The translations under genes and the position numbers were made by a program. A stretch of 64,000 nt of DNA from JADJYF01 sp050186725. Its GTDB lineage: Bacteria; Pseudomonadota; Gammaproteobacteria; Ga0077536. The notes under the pieces were generated by a model. It saw nothing but the letters and a program-made list of their open reading frames with translations. It had not been told where the DNA came from and ran no database searches. This document shows, in pieces, positions 50,251 through 59,126 of the stretch (the first letter of the stretch is position 1; each line of letters opens with the position of its first letter). The stretch covers positions 1 to 64,000 of the forward strand of contig JBFWYG010000018.1 of NCBI GenBank assembly GCA_050186725.1, written 5' to 3'.

Positions 50251-52068
50251 TCAAATCGCTTGCAAAGCGTTGTCTAGATACTGTTGGCGGCAAACGCGCC
50301 GTCGCAGTTTACCGCTAGACGTTCTCGGTAGCGAGGCCGGTCGCACGAGTACCAGGTCAAAAATCTGCACGTCGTGCTCACGCGCAACAGCCGAGCGTAC
50401 CGCACGAAGAACAGCCTGCTCGTCCTCTTCCCCTGCCAAATTCAGGCGTTGGCTCCGCTTCACTTCCGCCACGGCTATCAGGACTTCGTGATGAGCTTGT
50501 TCTACGCAGAACACGATGCAACCACGTGCCTGGAGCATCGGGTGAGCGTTTTCGACCGTTCGCTCCAAGTCCTGGGGATAATGATTGCGGCCGGCTATGA
50601 TGATGAGTTCCTTCAGCCTTCCGGTGACGAAGAGTTCACCATCGCGCAGGAAACCCAGGTCCCCCGTCCTCAGGAACGGGGTTTCCAGCGAAGGCTCCCC
50701 CCTGTGAGGAGCCGTTGGGCACTGCACGGCGGTACTCCCCCTCGGCGCTCCCCCCGGGGTGCCAGCGGAGTTGGGCGCGTCAGCGAGACGTGCCGCAAAG
50801 GTCGCGTCGCTTTCGGCCGCGCGACCCCAGTAGCCGGATGCAACGCTTGGCCCGGAGATCCAGATCTCACCGATATGCTCGTCCGGGCACGCTCGACGGG
50901 TCTGCGGATCAACAATCAGCAGATGCTGCCCGTCACGGACCGGCCCGCATCCCACCAACTCGGGCCCTTCGGGATCAGGCGCGGCACGCCCCAACTCGAG
51001 GTCACGAGACGAGCACCGCAGGAACGAGGCCGGTCGGGATCTTTCCCTGCCGGAAACCATCAGCGTCGCCTCGGCGAGGCCGTAACACGGTAGCCAGGCT
51101 TCAGAGCTGAAGCCACATTGCGAAAAGGTTTGCTCGAACCGTTCGAGGGTCCGGGCACGAACTGGCTCGGCGCCGGTAAATGCCACCTGCCAGCTGCCGA
51201 GATCCAGCTCTGAACGCTGCTCGGCGGTTATTCGGTCCGCGCACAGATCGAAGGCGAAGTCCGGGCCGCCACTGGTCGTGGCACGCCATTCACTCACGGC
51301 TCGGAGCCAGCGCACGGGCTGTTGCAGAACATGCAGCGGAGACATCAGCACGACCGGAAAACCAACGTACATCGGTTGGAGGATGCCCCCGATGAGTCCC
51401 ATGTCGTGATAAGGAGGAAGCCAGATCACGCCGCGGCTGTCGGGTGTGTGCTCGAAGCACTGCGCGATCACTCGCGAATTGTGCATGAGGTTGCCGTGCG
51501 TGAGCATGACCCCACGGGGCTCGCCCGTGGCGCCAGACGTATATTGCAGCATGGCAATAGAGTCAGGACATGGTCTGGAGGCCGCCGAGAGCTGATCTAT
51601 TGGCGGAAGGGGCTCCGCCGTCTCCGCGGCCTCCTCGGGGGTCAGGACGGGCATTGACCAGTCGCTATCGAAGCCCGATATCGCTCCCGTACGCGGATCC
51701 GGCGCCGCGACCATGACACTCGGTTGCGCGTTCGCGGCCACGCCTCTGAGCTTTGCGATCTGACGCTCGCCGCGCGGTGGATAGGCCGGCACCGCGACGA
51801 ATCCGCCATACAGTGCGCCATAGAATGCGGCTATGAGCTCAAGACCGGGCGGCAACACCAGTAGAACTCTGTCGCCAGGCTCGGCCACCGCAGCGAGCTT
51901 CGCGGCCCACTTTCGCGCGGCAAGATCGAGAGCCGCATAGGTGAACTCGACCCGCTCATCGTCGCCGTCCAGCAAGAACACGTAGGCTCTGCGCTCCGGC
52001 TGTTGCCGAGCCCTCACGCTCATGAGATGAGCGAGCGTTGGCTGCTCAAATGAAGCGTCCGCCGACAT
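50251..52068 (-). CDS. Fatty acyl-AMP ligase (JamA/TtuA-like)
   Basis: Protein of 605 residues from ATG 52068. Adenylate-forming core: YTSGATGEPRGVMLTHGNL (P-loop), WLPPYHDMGLIGGILQP (fatty acyl-AMP ligase hallmark), SGGPDFAFDLC, CYGLAEATLMVSG, and the hinge FLRTGDLGFLRDGELFVTGR plus GRNHYPQDLE. This type activates fatty acids as acyl-AMP and loads them on a carrier protein. Just before the hinge there is an extra Pro/Gly-rich insert of about 33 residues (PNSAGTPGGAPRG). First gene of the operon with two desaturases and a carrier protein. Confidence 0.9.
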   Translation of the reverse strand: MSADASFEQPTLAHLMSVRARQQPERRAYVFLLDGDDERVEFTYAALDLAARKWAAKLAAVAEPGDRVLLVLPPGLELIAAFYGALYGGFVAVPAYPPRGERQIAKLRGVAANAQPSVMVAAPDPRTGAISGFDSDWSMPVLTPEEAAETAEPLPPIDQLSAASRPCPDSIAMLQYTSGATGEPRGVMLTHGNLMHNSRVIAQCFEHTPDSRGVIWLPPYHDMGLIGGILQPMYVGFPVVLMSPLHVLQQPVRWLRAVSEWRATTSGGPDFAFDLCADRITAEQRSELDLGSWQVAFTGAEPVRARTLERFEQTFSQCGFSSEAWLPCYGLAEATLMVSGRERSRPASFLRCSSRDLELGRAAPDPEGPELVGCGPVRDGQHLLIVDPQTRRACPDEHIGEIWISGPSVASGYWGRAAESDATFAARLADAPNSAGTPGGAPRGSTAVQCPTAPHRGEPSLETPFLRTGDLGFLRDGELFVTGRLKELIIIAGRNHYPQDLERTVENAHPMLQARGCIVFCVEQAHHEVLIAVAEVKRSQRLNLAGEEDEQAVLRAVRSAVAREHDVQIFDLVLVRPASLPRTSSGKLRRRVCRQQYLDNALQAI

Positions 52069-52136
52069 GGTCTGTGGTGGGGCCAAGCGCAGGATCCCGC
52101 TGTGAAATTTAATGTGCAGGTTCTTAGGGCATTGAT

Positions 52137-52167
52137 ATCATATTTTGGCGATGGCGCGCATAGGCAA
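52137..52167 (-). promoter_or_regulatory. Candidate promoter of the acyl-AMP-ligase operon
   Basis: On the minus strand, TTGCCT (52162-52167) and TATGAT (52137-52142) are 19 bases apart in an AT-rich patch about 60 bases before the ATG. The -10 is good and the spacing long, so this is a weak prediction. Confidence 0.3.
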
Positions 52168-52627
52168 GAAACAACGTGAACAAAAGTCAACAACCCCAGA
52201 CTTTCGTGCAGGCTCGATTGAACCGACTCCCCTCGGCATCGGAGGGCGCGGCGGTCGACCCTGAAGTTGCGCCTCGCGAGCGCTGTTCGCCTCGATAGGC
52301 TACGCTCCCGCTATCAAGGGAACCGTGATGGACTCCCATTTCGGAGGAGCCTGAGGAGCGAGAGCACTCAATCACCGGACCACTTTTCGCCTAGCAGGGG
52401 CACGGTCGCATGCAACGGTTCGCCTTGTGCTCGCACACCCTTTTGTCTGAAGCTGCGCTCGAGCTCATCGGGGAAGGAAATGGGGGGCGATCGATGCCGT
52501 GGAGTACTCTGCGGGGGGCGCTCCTAGCGCATGGCCGTGCACGCGGCCGCCGCCGCCCGCTGAGCCATCTTTGGCGCGAACCCTGACGCATGCGGAACTG
52601 AGCACGATGAATTGACGGCACAAGGAT
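52168..52627. other. Intergenic region between the two divergent acyl-AMP ligase genes
   Basis: 460 bases. Apart from the candidate promoter at its left edge I find no gene, repeat or clear hairpin. The promoter of the rightward ligase should be here. Confidence 0.4.
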
Positions 52628-54400
52628 ATGACGCAGACATTTGAGTCCGACCAACCCTGGCGTGCGGCGACACGCATGCAAGCCACGACACTTGTCGACA
52701 TTCTCCGCGCGCGAGCCGATCAGCACCCTCAACGTTCGTTGTACACGTTCCTCAAGCGCGCCCGGGAAGTGGAACAAGAACTCACTTTCGGGGCTCTGGA
52801 TGCTCGCGCCCGGGCCATCGCTGCTCATCTGCAGGACTCTTCACAGGTCGGAGACTGCGCCGCGGTGATTTGTCCAAACGACCTCAGTTTTACTGAAGCG
52901 TTCATGGGCTGTCAGTACGCGGGAGTGGTCCCGGTGCCTACCCCCCCGTTGCAAGGCTTCCACGCCGTCGAACGCCTGCGTGCAGTGTTCAATGCAGTCA
53001 GTCCAGTGTGCATCGTCACGACGAGCACGGTCAGTGCACGGCTGATGTCGCAAAGCAGCAAGCTGCCGGTGCTCGCCGATCTGCCGCATCTGTGCATCGA
53101 TAAGATAGCCGATCATGATCGAGAACAATGGCGTGCACCGGCTATTGACGACACCACCCTTGCGTTTTTGCAGTTCACCTCGGGATCCCTCTCGGCGCCC
53201 AAGGGCGTCAAGATAAGTCACGGCAACATCCTGCATAACCTGTCGCTGCTACAGCGCACATTCGAGCACGACGAACACAGCAGAATCGTCAGCTGGCTGC
53301 CCTTTTTTCACGATTGGGGCCTGATCGGCGGGTTGCTGCAACCACTGTATTCCGGCGTTCACGGTGTTCTGTTCGACCCGCTCGAGTTCATTCGCAAGCC
53401 GATGAGTTGGTTGCAAGTGATCTCGCGCTTCGGCGCTACCCTGAGCGGCGCGCCAAATTTCGCGTACGAACGATGCACGCAAACTGTTCGCCCCGAAGAT
53501 TTCGAGGATCTCAACCTCGGTGCTTGGAACGCCGCCATAGTGGGTGCCGAGCCGATTCGTGCCGAAACGCTTGATCGCTTTACGGCGTGCTTCGCTCAAT
53601 CCGGTTTCGAACCCCGTGCGTTCTATCCGTCCTACGGTCTCGCGGAATCGACTCTTATGGTGACAGGCACGCGTAAGAGCGGTATCCCGGTCAGACTCTC
53701 GATAGATAGAGCTGCCCTCGAGAGCGGAAGGATAGAGCACGGCATAGGCACAGATGTCGCACGGTCACGCACCTTGGTCAGCTGTGGCCCGGAGGTGCTG
53801 GAGCAACGAGTCTGCATCGTCGATACCGACTTGATGCGAGCATGTGAACCGATGCGCATTGGCGAAATCTGGGTCTCTGGCCCAAGTGTCGGGCAAGGCT
53901 ACTGGGGACTCGAGGCGGACAGCGCCGACTGCTTCGCCGCAACCCTCGATGGCGACAGCGGCACGCGCTGGCTGCGCACCGGCGATGAGGGATTCATTTA
54001 CGACGGCGAGCTGTACGTCACGGGACGTATCAAGGACCTGATCATCGTTCACGGCCGCAACCTGTATCCCGAGGATATAGAGCGAGTCGTAAGCGATGCC
54101 CACCCCGCGCTCAACCAAGGGCGCGGCGCTGCATTCTCTATCGATCTGAACGAAAGCGAGCAACTCATCGTCGTCCATGAGCTCGAATTTGGCGAGCGTT
54201 TCAACGCCGAAAGTATCGTCGAGGAAGTCCGTCGCGCTGTGGTCGGTGTCGTCGGCGTACCGCCTGCCACAGTTGCCTTGGTAAAGGTGGGGAGTGTGCC
54301 ATTGACCACCAGTGGCAAAGTCCAGCGGCGCGCTTGCAAGAATCTCTATCTCGGACAAGCGTTGCCTTGTCTGCACGAATGGCGCACTGGAGCTGTCTGA
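52628..54400 (+). CDS. Second fatty acyl-AMP ligase-like enzyme
   Basis: Protein of 590 residues starting at ATG 52628 with AAGGA upstream. Motifs: FTSGSLSAPKGVKISHGN, WLPFFHDWGLIGGLLQP, SGAPNFAYERC, YGLAESTLMVTG, WLRTGDEGFIYDGELYVTGR and GRNLYPEDIE, ending in LTTSGKVQRRACK with the catalytic Lys. It is a fatty acyl-AMP ligase homologue distinct from the one at 50.3-52.1 kb and transcribed away from it. It may load a second acyl group or carrier protein. A 22-codon frame starts in its stop (TGATG). Confidence 0.88.
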   Translation: MTQTFESDQPWRAATRMQATTLVDILRARADQHPQRSLYTFLKRAREVEQELTFGALDARARAIAAHLQDSSQVGDCAAVICPNDLSFTEAFMGCQYAGVVPVPTPPLQGFHAVERLRAVFNAVSPVCIVTTSTVSARLMSQSSKLPVLADLPHLCIDKIADHDREQWRAPAIDDTTLAFLQFTSGSLSAPKGVKISHGNILHNLSLLQRTFEHDEHSRIVSWLPFFHDWGLIGGLLQPLYSGVHGVLFDPLEFIRKPMSWLQVISRFGATLSGAPNFAYERCTQTVRPEDFEDLNLGAWNAAIVGAEPIRAETLDRFTACFAQSGFEPRAFYPSYGLAESTLMVTGTRKSGIPVRLSIDRAALESGRIEHGIGTDVARSRTLVSCGPEVLEQRVCIVDTDLMRACEPMRIGEIWVSGPSVGQGYWGLEADSADCFAATLDGDSGTRWLRTGDEGFIYDGELYVTGRIKDLIIVHGRNLYPEDIERVVSDAHPALNQGRGAAFSIDLNESEQLIVVHELEFGERFNAESIVEEVRRAVVGVVGVPPATVALVKVGSVPLTTSGKVQRRACKNLYLGQALPCLHEWRTGAV

Positions 54401-54850
54401 TGCCCGACGTCTACGAACTCATCCCCTTGGGCGACGCGCGCGGCAGTGAAACTGGTGGCGCGTGCTGACGGCCCGCGCCGATGTCGCTTCGTACCCGACT
54501 CCCACGCCAGACCAAACCCCGGGTCGCAGTTGGCTGGCGAATGCCTGGGAATATCGTCGTGACGGCAGACCCGCCCCGGTCAGCGTTCGAATCGCCCTTG
54601 CACCGTGCCGCGTAAAGGTGGAATTATTGCGAGCAGGGTCACTGGCGCATTTATTGCGCGGTCGCTGGTGCCCAATGGATAATATTGACCTCATTTGCGA
54701 GCGAAACGAACGGCGGGAGCACGCACGCGCAAGCTTGGCGATGCCTGCAGGTAACAGCACATCTTCCGGGGTGCATACCGGGAACTGGAGAACCCCGCTC
54801 GATGGCAATCTCGGTCTTCCAAGCACCCCAAAAAGCTTCCACGCATTCTG
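54401..54850. other. Gene-poor region before the Wzz-like gene
   Basis: 450 bases. A tiny frame (54400-54468) is coupled to the ligase stop, and a longer frame (54462-54851) has no recognisable motif. No terminator with a T-run was seen. Confidence 0.35.
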
Positions 54851-55756
54851 ATGAGTGAACAAGGGACCCTCTACGACTATTGGATGGCGCTCTATCGTCG
54901 CAGGATCGCGATTCTGTTCGTCAGCCTTTCTGCGGCGGTGTTCGCCTACTTGATCAGCCTTGTGCTACCGCCTGTCTATGAGGCCAAGTCGGCATTCTAC
55001 TTGCCAGTGGTGAGCGGCGCCCCGCCGTATACAGCCGATCCGGGGGCGGGACAGACGGAAAAGGCGCCGCTGATGCCCGTTACCAATGAAAAGGAGGGCG
55101 GTGTTCATCTGGGCATTCTGAAGGGTGAAGCGATAACGACGGCAATCCTTGAGCAGTTTCCATCCAAGACACGCAGCGACCTGAAGCTGAATGTCGATTT
55201 CGTAATGAGCGAATACTTCCTGACCGAAGTCTACGTGCGAGATGTGGACCCGGAATTGGCGGCGGCGATGGCCAACGCATACCCCGTGGCTTACAAGGCA
55301 TTCCATGGCCGCTCCCTGGCCAATCGCAGTGCTTTCCCGGTAAAAGCCTTGGAGAACCAATTGGCCTCAATCGAGAAGTCACTTGCGAAGAATCTCGCCG
55401 CACAACAACAACATCGCGACCGCAACGTTTCGTCGTCGGTGGTCATGGAATCGCTGCGGACAGAGTACCGTAACCTTGCGGCGCTCCTGGACTCGACACA
55501 GAAGAACCTCATAGAAGCGAAGCTGAAGCAGGAGAACCCCGCCGTAGAACTGGTGCTTGTCGAACGGGCAACTGTTCCTACGAGACCGACATTCCCGCGA
55601 CCAATCCTCAACACCATAGTGTCGTTGATATTCGGTCTTGCCGCAGGGTGTTACTACGCACTATTCCTGGAGTACTTGACCAAGTTGCGTAGATATCGCC
55701 TCGAACGAACCATGGACACGGCGCCGCTCGAAGCTGCGGATGGTGGAGCGGCGTAA
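54851..55756 (+). CDS. Wzz/chain-length-determinant-like protein
   Basis: Protein of 301 residues with the polysaccharide co-polymerase layout: N-terminal helix (IAILFVSLSAAVFAYLISLVLPPVYEA in parts) after DYWMALYRRR, a periplasmic domain with coiled-coil (about 165-235; LENQLASIEKSLAKNL, MESLRTEYRNLAALLDSTQKN), and a Pro-rich motif before the C-terminal helix (PTRPTFPRPILNTIVSLIFGL). It sets the length of exported sugar chains. No tyrosine kinase domain is fused. Its stop overlaps the next start. Confidence 0.85.
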   Translation: MSEQGTLYDYWMALYRRRIAILFVSLSAAVFAYLISLVLPPVYEAKSAFYLPVVSGAPPYTADPGAGQTEKAPLMPVTNEKEGGVHLGILKGEAITTAILEQFPSKTRSDLKLNVDFVMSEYFLTEVYVRDVDPELAAAMANAYPVAYKAFHGRSLANRSAFPVKALENQLASIEKSLAKNLAAQQQHRDRNVSSSVVMESLRTEYRNLAALLDSTQKNLIEAKLKQENPAVELVLVERATVPTRPTFPRPILNTIVSLIFGLAAGCYYALFLEYLTKLRRYRLERTMDTAPLEAADGGAA

Positions 55757-56013
55757 TGGGAACCAGCGACGACCGGTCGAAACATGTGCGTGATCCTCGA
55801 ATGCGCGAAAGCCTTGCAGACGCCTATCTGTACATTCAAAAGAAGTACGAAGATGAGGGGCGGATCCCGCGAGATTCGGGCAACGTCCTTTCGAGTCACC
55901 AGGCCTTGTGGGAGACGCTAGGTGCGATCCACCTGGGCATGTTCGTTGCTGCTGTGAGCGTTGTCATGAGCTTCATCTTGATCAATTTCCTGCTGCATCT
56001 GCCACCTTCTTGA
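55756..56013 (+). CDS. Small single-helix membrane protein coupled to the Wzz-like gene
   Basis: 85-residue protein with a charged cytoplasmic part (MRESLADAYLYIQKKYEDEGRIPRD) and one C-terminal membrane helix (LGMFVAAVSVVMSFILINFLL). The start overlaps the Wzz-like stop (TAATG). No family recognised. Tight coupling suggests a partner of the chain-length protein. Confidence 0.7.
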   Translation: MGTSDDRSKHVRDPRMRESLADAYLYIQKKYEDEGRIPRDSGNVLSSHQALWETLGAIHLGMFVAAVSVVMSFILINFLLHLPPS

Positions 56014-56297
56014 TGTGGAGTTTGGGCAGGATGAAGCAACAAGCACAAACGAACCAGCCTGTAGATGCTCCGGCGCCTGAGGTCTTGAAGCGTGTTCTCG
56101 CCTATGCCGAACGTAGCGCGTCGAGCGGGCGCTTCCCGTATGAAGGGCAGTGGCTCACCATGGTAGAGATTGAAGAGCAGATTCGCGCAAAGCGGCGGAC
56201 AGCACTGATGCATGCTCGCGAGCTGTCAGCGTTGTTCTTTTTCACGTACGTGCTGGCCGCGGTATTGTGGAAGTTCATCTCGCTCCTTACCTACTGA
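56013..56297 (+). CDS. Second small membrane protein coupled to the Wzz-like gene
   Basis: 94 residues if ATG 56013 (overlapping the previous stop as TGATG) is used; ATG 56031 gives 88 and has a GGAG at better distance. Soluble N-terminal helix (EVLKRVLAYAERSASSG, WLTMVEIEEQIRAKRR) and one C-terminal membrane helix (LSALFFFTYVLAAVLWKFISLL). No family recognised. Last gene of the three-gene unit. Confidence 0.65.
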   Translation: MWSLGRMKQQAQTNQPVDAPAPEVLKRVLAYAERSASSGRFPYEGQWLTMVEIEEQIRAKRRTALMHARELSALFFFTYVLAAVLWKFISLLTY

Positions 56298-56791
56298 CCC
56301 TACTCCACTGAATTCAACAATGGCGTCACATCGCATGTTTGAGAAAGACACGTGTCGGCACTAGCCCGTAAACCGACTGCGCGAACAAGACTCGAGCTCA
56401 AGGGTACCCACGGTTCACACGAAGACGCGCGAGCAAAGCACTTCGTTAGCGGCAATTCCGCCTCTCCCCCCAGCGTTGGCGAAGGGGTGCCGAAACGCCT
56501 CAGGTGTTCGACCGGGTAAAAGCCACCTGTCCTGTCCGAAACTGAGATCTGGTAACCGCACATCGATAAGCGCGGACCTGTCTTTAAGTGGCGGCGATTG
56601 GACGTATATCGCATCAGTAACGAGACGTAACAGGATTGACGCACTTGCGCGTCTGTCATAGTGTCCTTTCGCTCCGGCGTTGTAGCACTAGCATGCGCCC
56701 CATGCGGATACCACCGTCGGCCCATATCCCGCTTTAATGAGCCATAGCCATTTGACAACGGCCGGCCGTGGCGGTCCTGATCCATCACATA
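56298..56791. other. Intergenic region before the aminotransferase gene
   Basis: 494 bases. A minus-strand frame (56300-56848) has no recognisable domain and overlaps the aminotransferase start, so I do not call it. A weak TTGACG at 56636 with TAGTGT 17 bases later may be a promoter. Confidence 0.35.
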
Positions 56792-58000
56792 ATGAGTCGA
56801 CCGATGATAAAGCCGCCACCAGTTGTTCACGATCTCCAAGTGGCACACGGTTCCGTGTACGGGCAGGAGGAGCGTGACGCGGTCCTTGCTGTCCTCGACG
56901 AGAGCGCCCCAACTTGTAGCAAACGGGTCGCCGAGTTTGAGGCGCAGTTCGCGGAGTTCTGTGGCACCAGATACGCTGTCTCGGTTTCGTCCGCCACCAC
57001 CGGCTTGATGCTCGCCGGCATCGCCTTGGACATTCAGGCGAACGATGAGGTCATCACCACCCCCATCAGTTGGATAGCCACCGCAAACGCCTTCCAGCTA
57101 CTCGGCGCGAAGATACGATTCTGCGACGTCGATCCCCGCACGATGAATCTCGATCCGCAAGCTCTCGAGAAGCTGATCACTCCGCAGACGAAGGCGATCG
57201 TACCAGTTCATCTCTACGGTCAATGCTGTGACATGGAGGCCATCACCGGCATCGCGAACGAGGCAGGGATTCCAATTGTCGAAGATTGCGCGCATGCCCC
57301 TGGGGCCACGTTCAATCATCGCATGGCCGGCAGTTTCGGCGCTGCTGGAGTGTTCAGTTTCCACCAGCAAAAGAACCTCGTCACCCTCGGTGAGGGCGGG
57401 ATGCTCACCACCAATGAGGATCTGATCTACGCACGGGCCATGTCGTTCAGGTCGCACTGTTACCGCGTCTACGGAAGCCGGCACAAATTCGGCGGTATTG
57501 ATGAAACTGAGCAACCGATGGGAAGGCGCTATTGGTGGCAAGAATTTGATGATGTCGGCTACAACTTTCGAATGACCGACATACAGGCCGCCGTCGGGAG
57601 CGTGCAACTAGTCAAGCTAGGTGCCCACAACGCCACACGGGCGGAATTGGGACATCGATTGATGCGTGGCATTTCCGACATCAAAACCGTAGTGGCACCG
57701 TTCGTGGACCACCGGGCCGAGCACGTTTTTCACCTTTTTCCGTTGTTGCTTCAGGAAGATCATCCTCTCGGTAAGGACGAATTCATCTGGCGGATGCTGC
57801 ACGACCATGGAATCAAAGCGTGGTCCCACTACATTCCGATCAACACAACCGCCGCTTATCGGAGGCTCGGACATAGCGCACTCGAATGCCCGGTTGCCAG
57901 CAAAATGTTCGAGCGGCTGGTTACACTGCCTATCCATCCGCGGCTGACTCACGAGGCGATCGACTATATGGCCGGTGCGATCCGTAAGTTGAGCAGCTGA
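56792..58000 (+). CDS. DegT/DnrJ/EryC1-family sugar aminotransferase
   Basis: Protein of 402 residues from ATG 56792 (GTG 56768 and ATG 56804 are alternatives). PLP fold motifs: VSVSSATTGLMLAGIAL, ITTPISWIATANAFQLLGA, VPVHLYGQCCDMEAI, VEDCAHAPGATF and the Schiff-base Lys in FSFHQQKNLVTLGEGGML. It should transfer an amino group to a 3- or 4-keto nucleotide sugar. The nearby rfbF and epimerase genes suggest a CDP-sugar route, but the sugar is not determined. Confidence 0.9.
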   Translation: MSRPMIKPPPVVHDLQVAHGSVYGQEERDAVLAVLDESAPTCSKRVAEFEAQFAEFCGTRYAVSVSSATTGLMLAGIALDIQANDEVITTPISWIATANAFQLLGAKIRFCDVDPRTMNLDPQALEKLITPQTKAIVPVHLYGQCCDMEAITGIANEAGIPIVEDCAHAPGATFNHRMAGSFGAAGVFSFHQQKNLVTLGEGGMLTTNEDLIYARAMSFRSHCYRVYGSRHKFGGIDETEQPMGRRYWWQEFDDVGYNFRMTDIQAAVGSVQLVKLGAHNATRAELGHRLMRGISDIKTVVAPFVDHRAEHVFHLFPLLLQEDHPLGKDEFIWRMLHDHGIKAWSHYIPINTTAAYRRLGHSALECPVASKMFERLVTLPIHPRLTHEAIDYMAGAIRKLSS

Positions 58001-58156
58001 ATTCCTCAAGAACTGACTGCGGGCATGGCGCGATAGAGGCGCGCTCGACCTAGGCTGTCAGCGAAAGAGCGCGACAGCCTTGGCACGCCGATTCGCCACG
58101 GTAGAATCCCCAACCCGGCCATCTTGCAGCCAGAGCTGCCCGGCGCTGGAGCGTAG

Positions 58157-59098
58157 TCAGAACGCCCGTTTCCCGGCGAGTCGAAGCAGAGGCGCCACTA
58201 GGCCATAGGGGAAGAAGGTCAGGCAGAAGAGCACCCTTCGCCGCAGAGGCCTGCCTCGAATCTCCCGCAGGTGCTGCCGCGCCCGGGCACCGTCCCGCCT
58301 GATCCAGCTGGACATAGCTGCCGTCCAGTAGGCGACCTCCAGGATCCCGTCCCGGATAACTGAAGGATCCAGACCGAGTTTCTCGAAGGTCTGCATCATC
58401 CTCTTCCCGTCCTGGATGAAGTTCTCGGAATTCGTCCACGTATCGCTCGACGCATGCACGCGGTAACGGGACAGTACTGCCGGATTGAAGACCGTGCGGT
58501 GGCGACTCGCAATCCGGATGAACAGGTCGGCCTCCTCGGCCGCCATCAATTCCGGATCGACCAGGTAGGAAAGCTCGGACAACACGCGCCGCTCGAAGAC
58601 TGTCGCCGAGATGCAGACGTCATAATCGAGGGCGAGCGTACGGTAGTCGAGCTCCTCGATCTCGGCGCCCTTGTTCTTGGAGTGGAGTTGTTCCCGACCG
58701 TCCGGATAGAAGCTGGTTGCGTTGGAATAGACTAACGATGCGCCGGTCTGCTCGAGCACAGCCAACTGGCGCTCCAGGAAATCGGGATGCCAGATGTCGT
58801 CCGAATCCAGGAAGGCCACCCATCTTCCGGTCGCGACTGCCAAAGCACGGCTGCGCGCCTTGCCCAGCGTATCGTCACTGTCCGACAATAGATAACGAAT
58901 TCGAGGATCGTTGTAACTCTTGACGATCGCAGCCGTTCCATCCTGTGACCGATTGTCCCAGAACACCAGTTCCCAGTCCGGCATCGTCTGACGCAGCACG
59001 CTGTCGATGGTTTCCCGCACAAAGCGTTCACCATTGCGACAATTCATGACCACACTTACCAGTGGGGATGCATTATCGTCCACGTTAGACGCCATCAT
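58157..59098 (-). CDS. Family 2 glycosyltransferase
   Basis: Protein of 313 residues starting at ATG 59098. GT-A motifs: VSVVMNCRNGERFVRETIDSV, ELVFWDNRSQDGT, the DxD-type FLDSDDIWHPDFLE and the acceptor-side EEADLFIRIASR. A basic hydrophobic C-terminus may sit at the membrane. Third gene of the minus-strand rfbF-epimerase-GT2 operon, 28 bases after the epimerase. Confidence 0.9.
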   Translation of the reverse strand: MMASNVDDNASPLVSVVMNCRNGERFVRETIDSVLRQTMPDWELVFWDNRSQDGTAAIVKSYNDPRIRYLLSDSDDTLGKARSRALAVATGRWVAFLDSDDIWHPDFLERQLAVLEQTGASLVYSNATSFYPDGREQLHSKNKGAEIEELDYRTLALDYDVCISATVFERRVLSELSYLVDPELMAAEEADLFIRIASRHRTVFNPAVLSRYRVHASSDTWTNSENFIQDGKRMMQTFEKLGLDPSVIRDGILEVAYWTAAMSSWIRRDGARARQHLREIRGRPLRRRVLFCLTFFPYGLVAPLLRLAGKRAF

Positions 59099-59126
59099 GG
59101 TTCGTGGCGCACTTCATCATGGCTCC

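Noticed and set aside
54400..54468. 22-codon frame overlapping the stop of the second acyl-AMP ligase
   Set aside because: Too short to support; the TGATG overlap alone is not enough evidence.
56300..56848. 182-codon minus-strand frame
   Set aside because: No domain; it overlaps the start of the aminotransferase gene.
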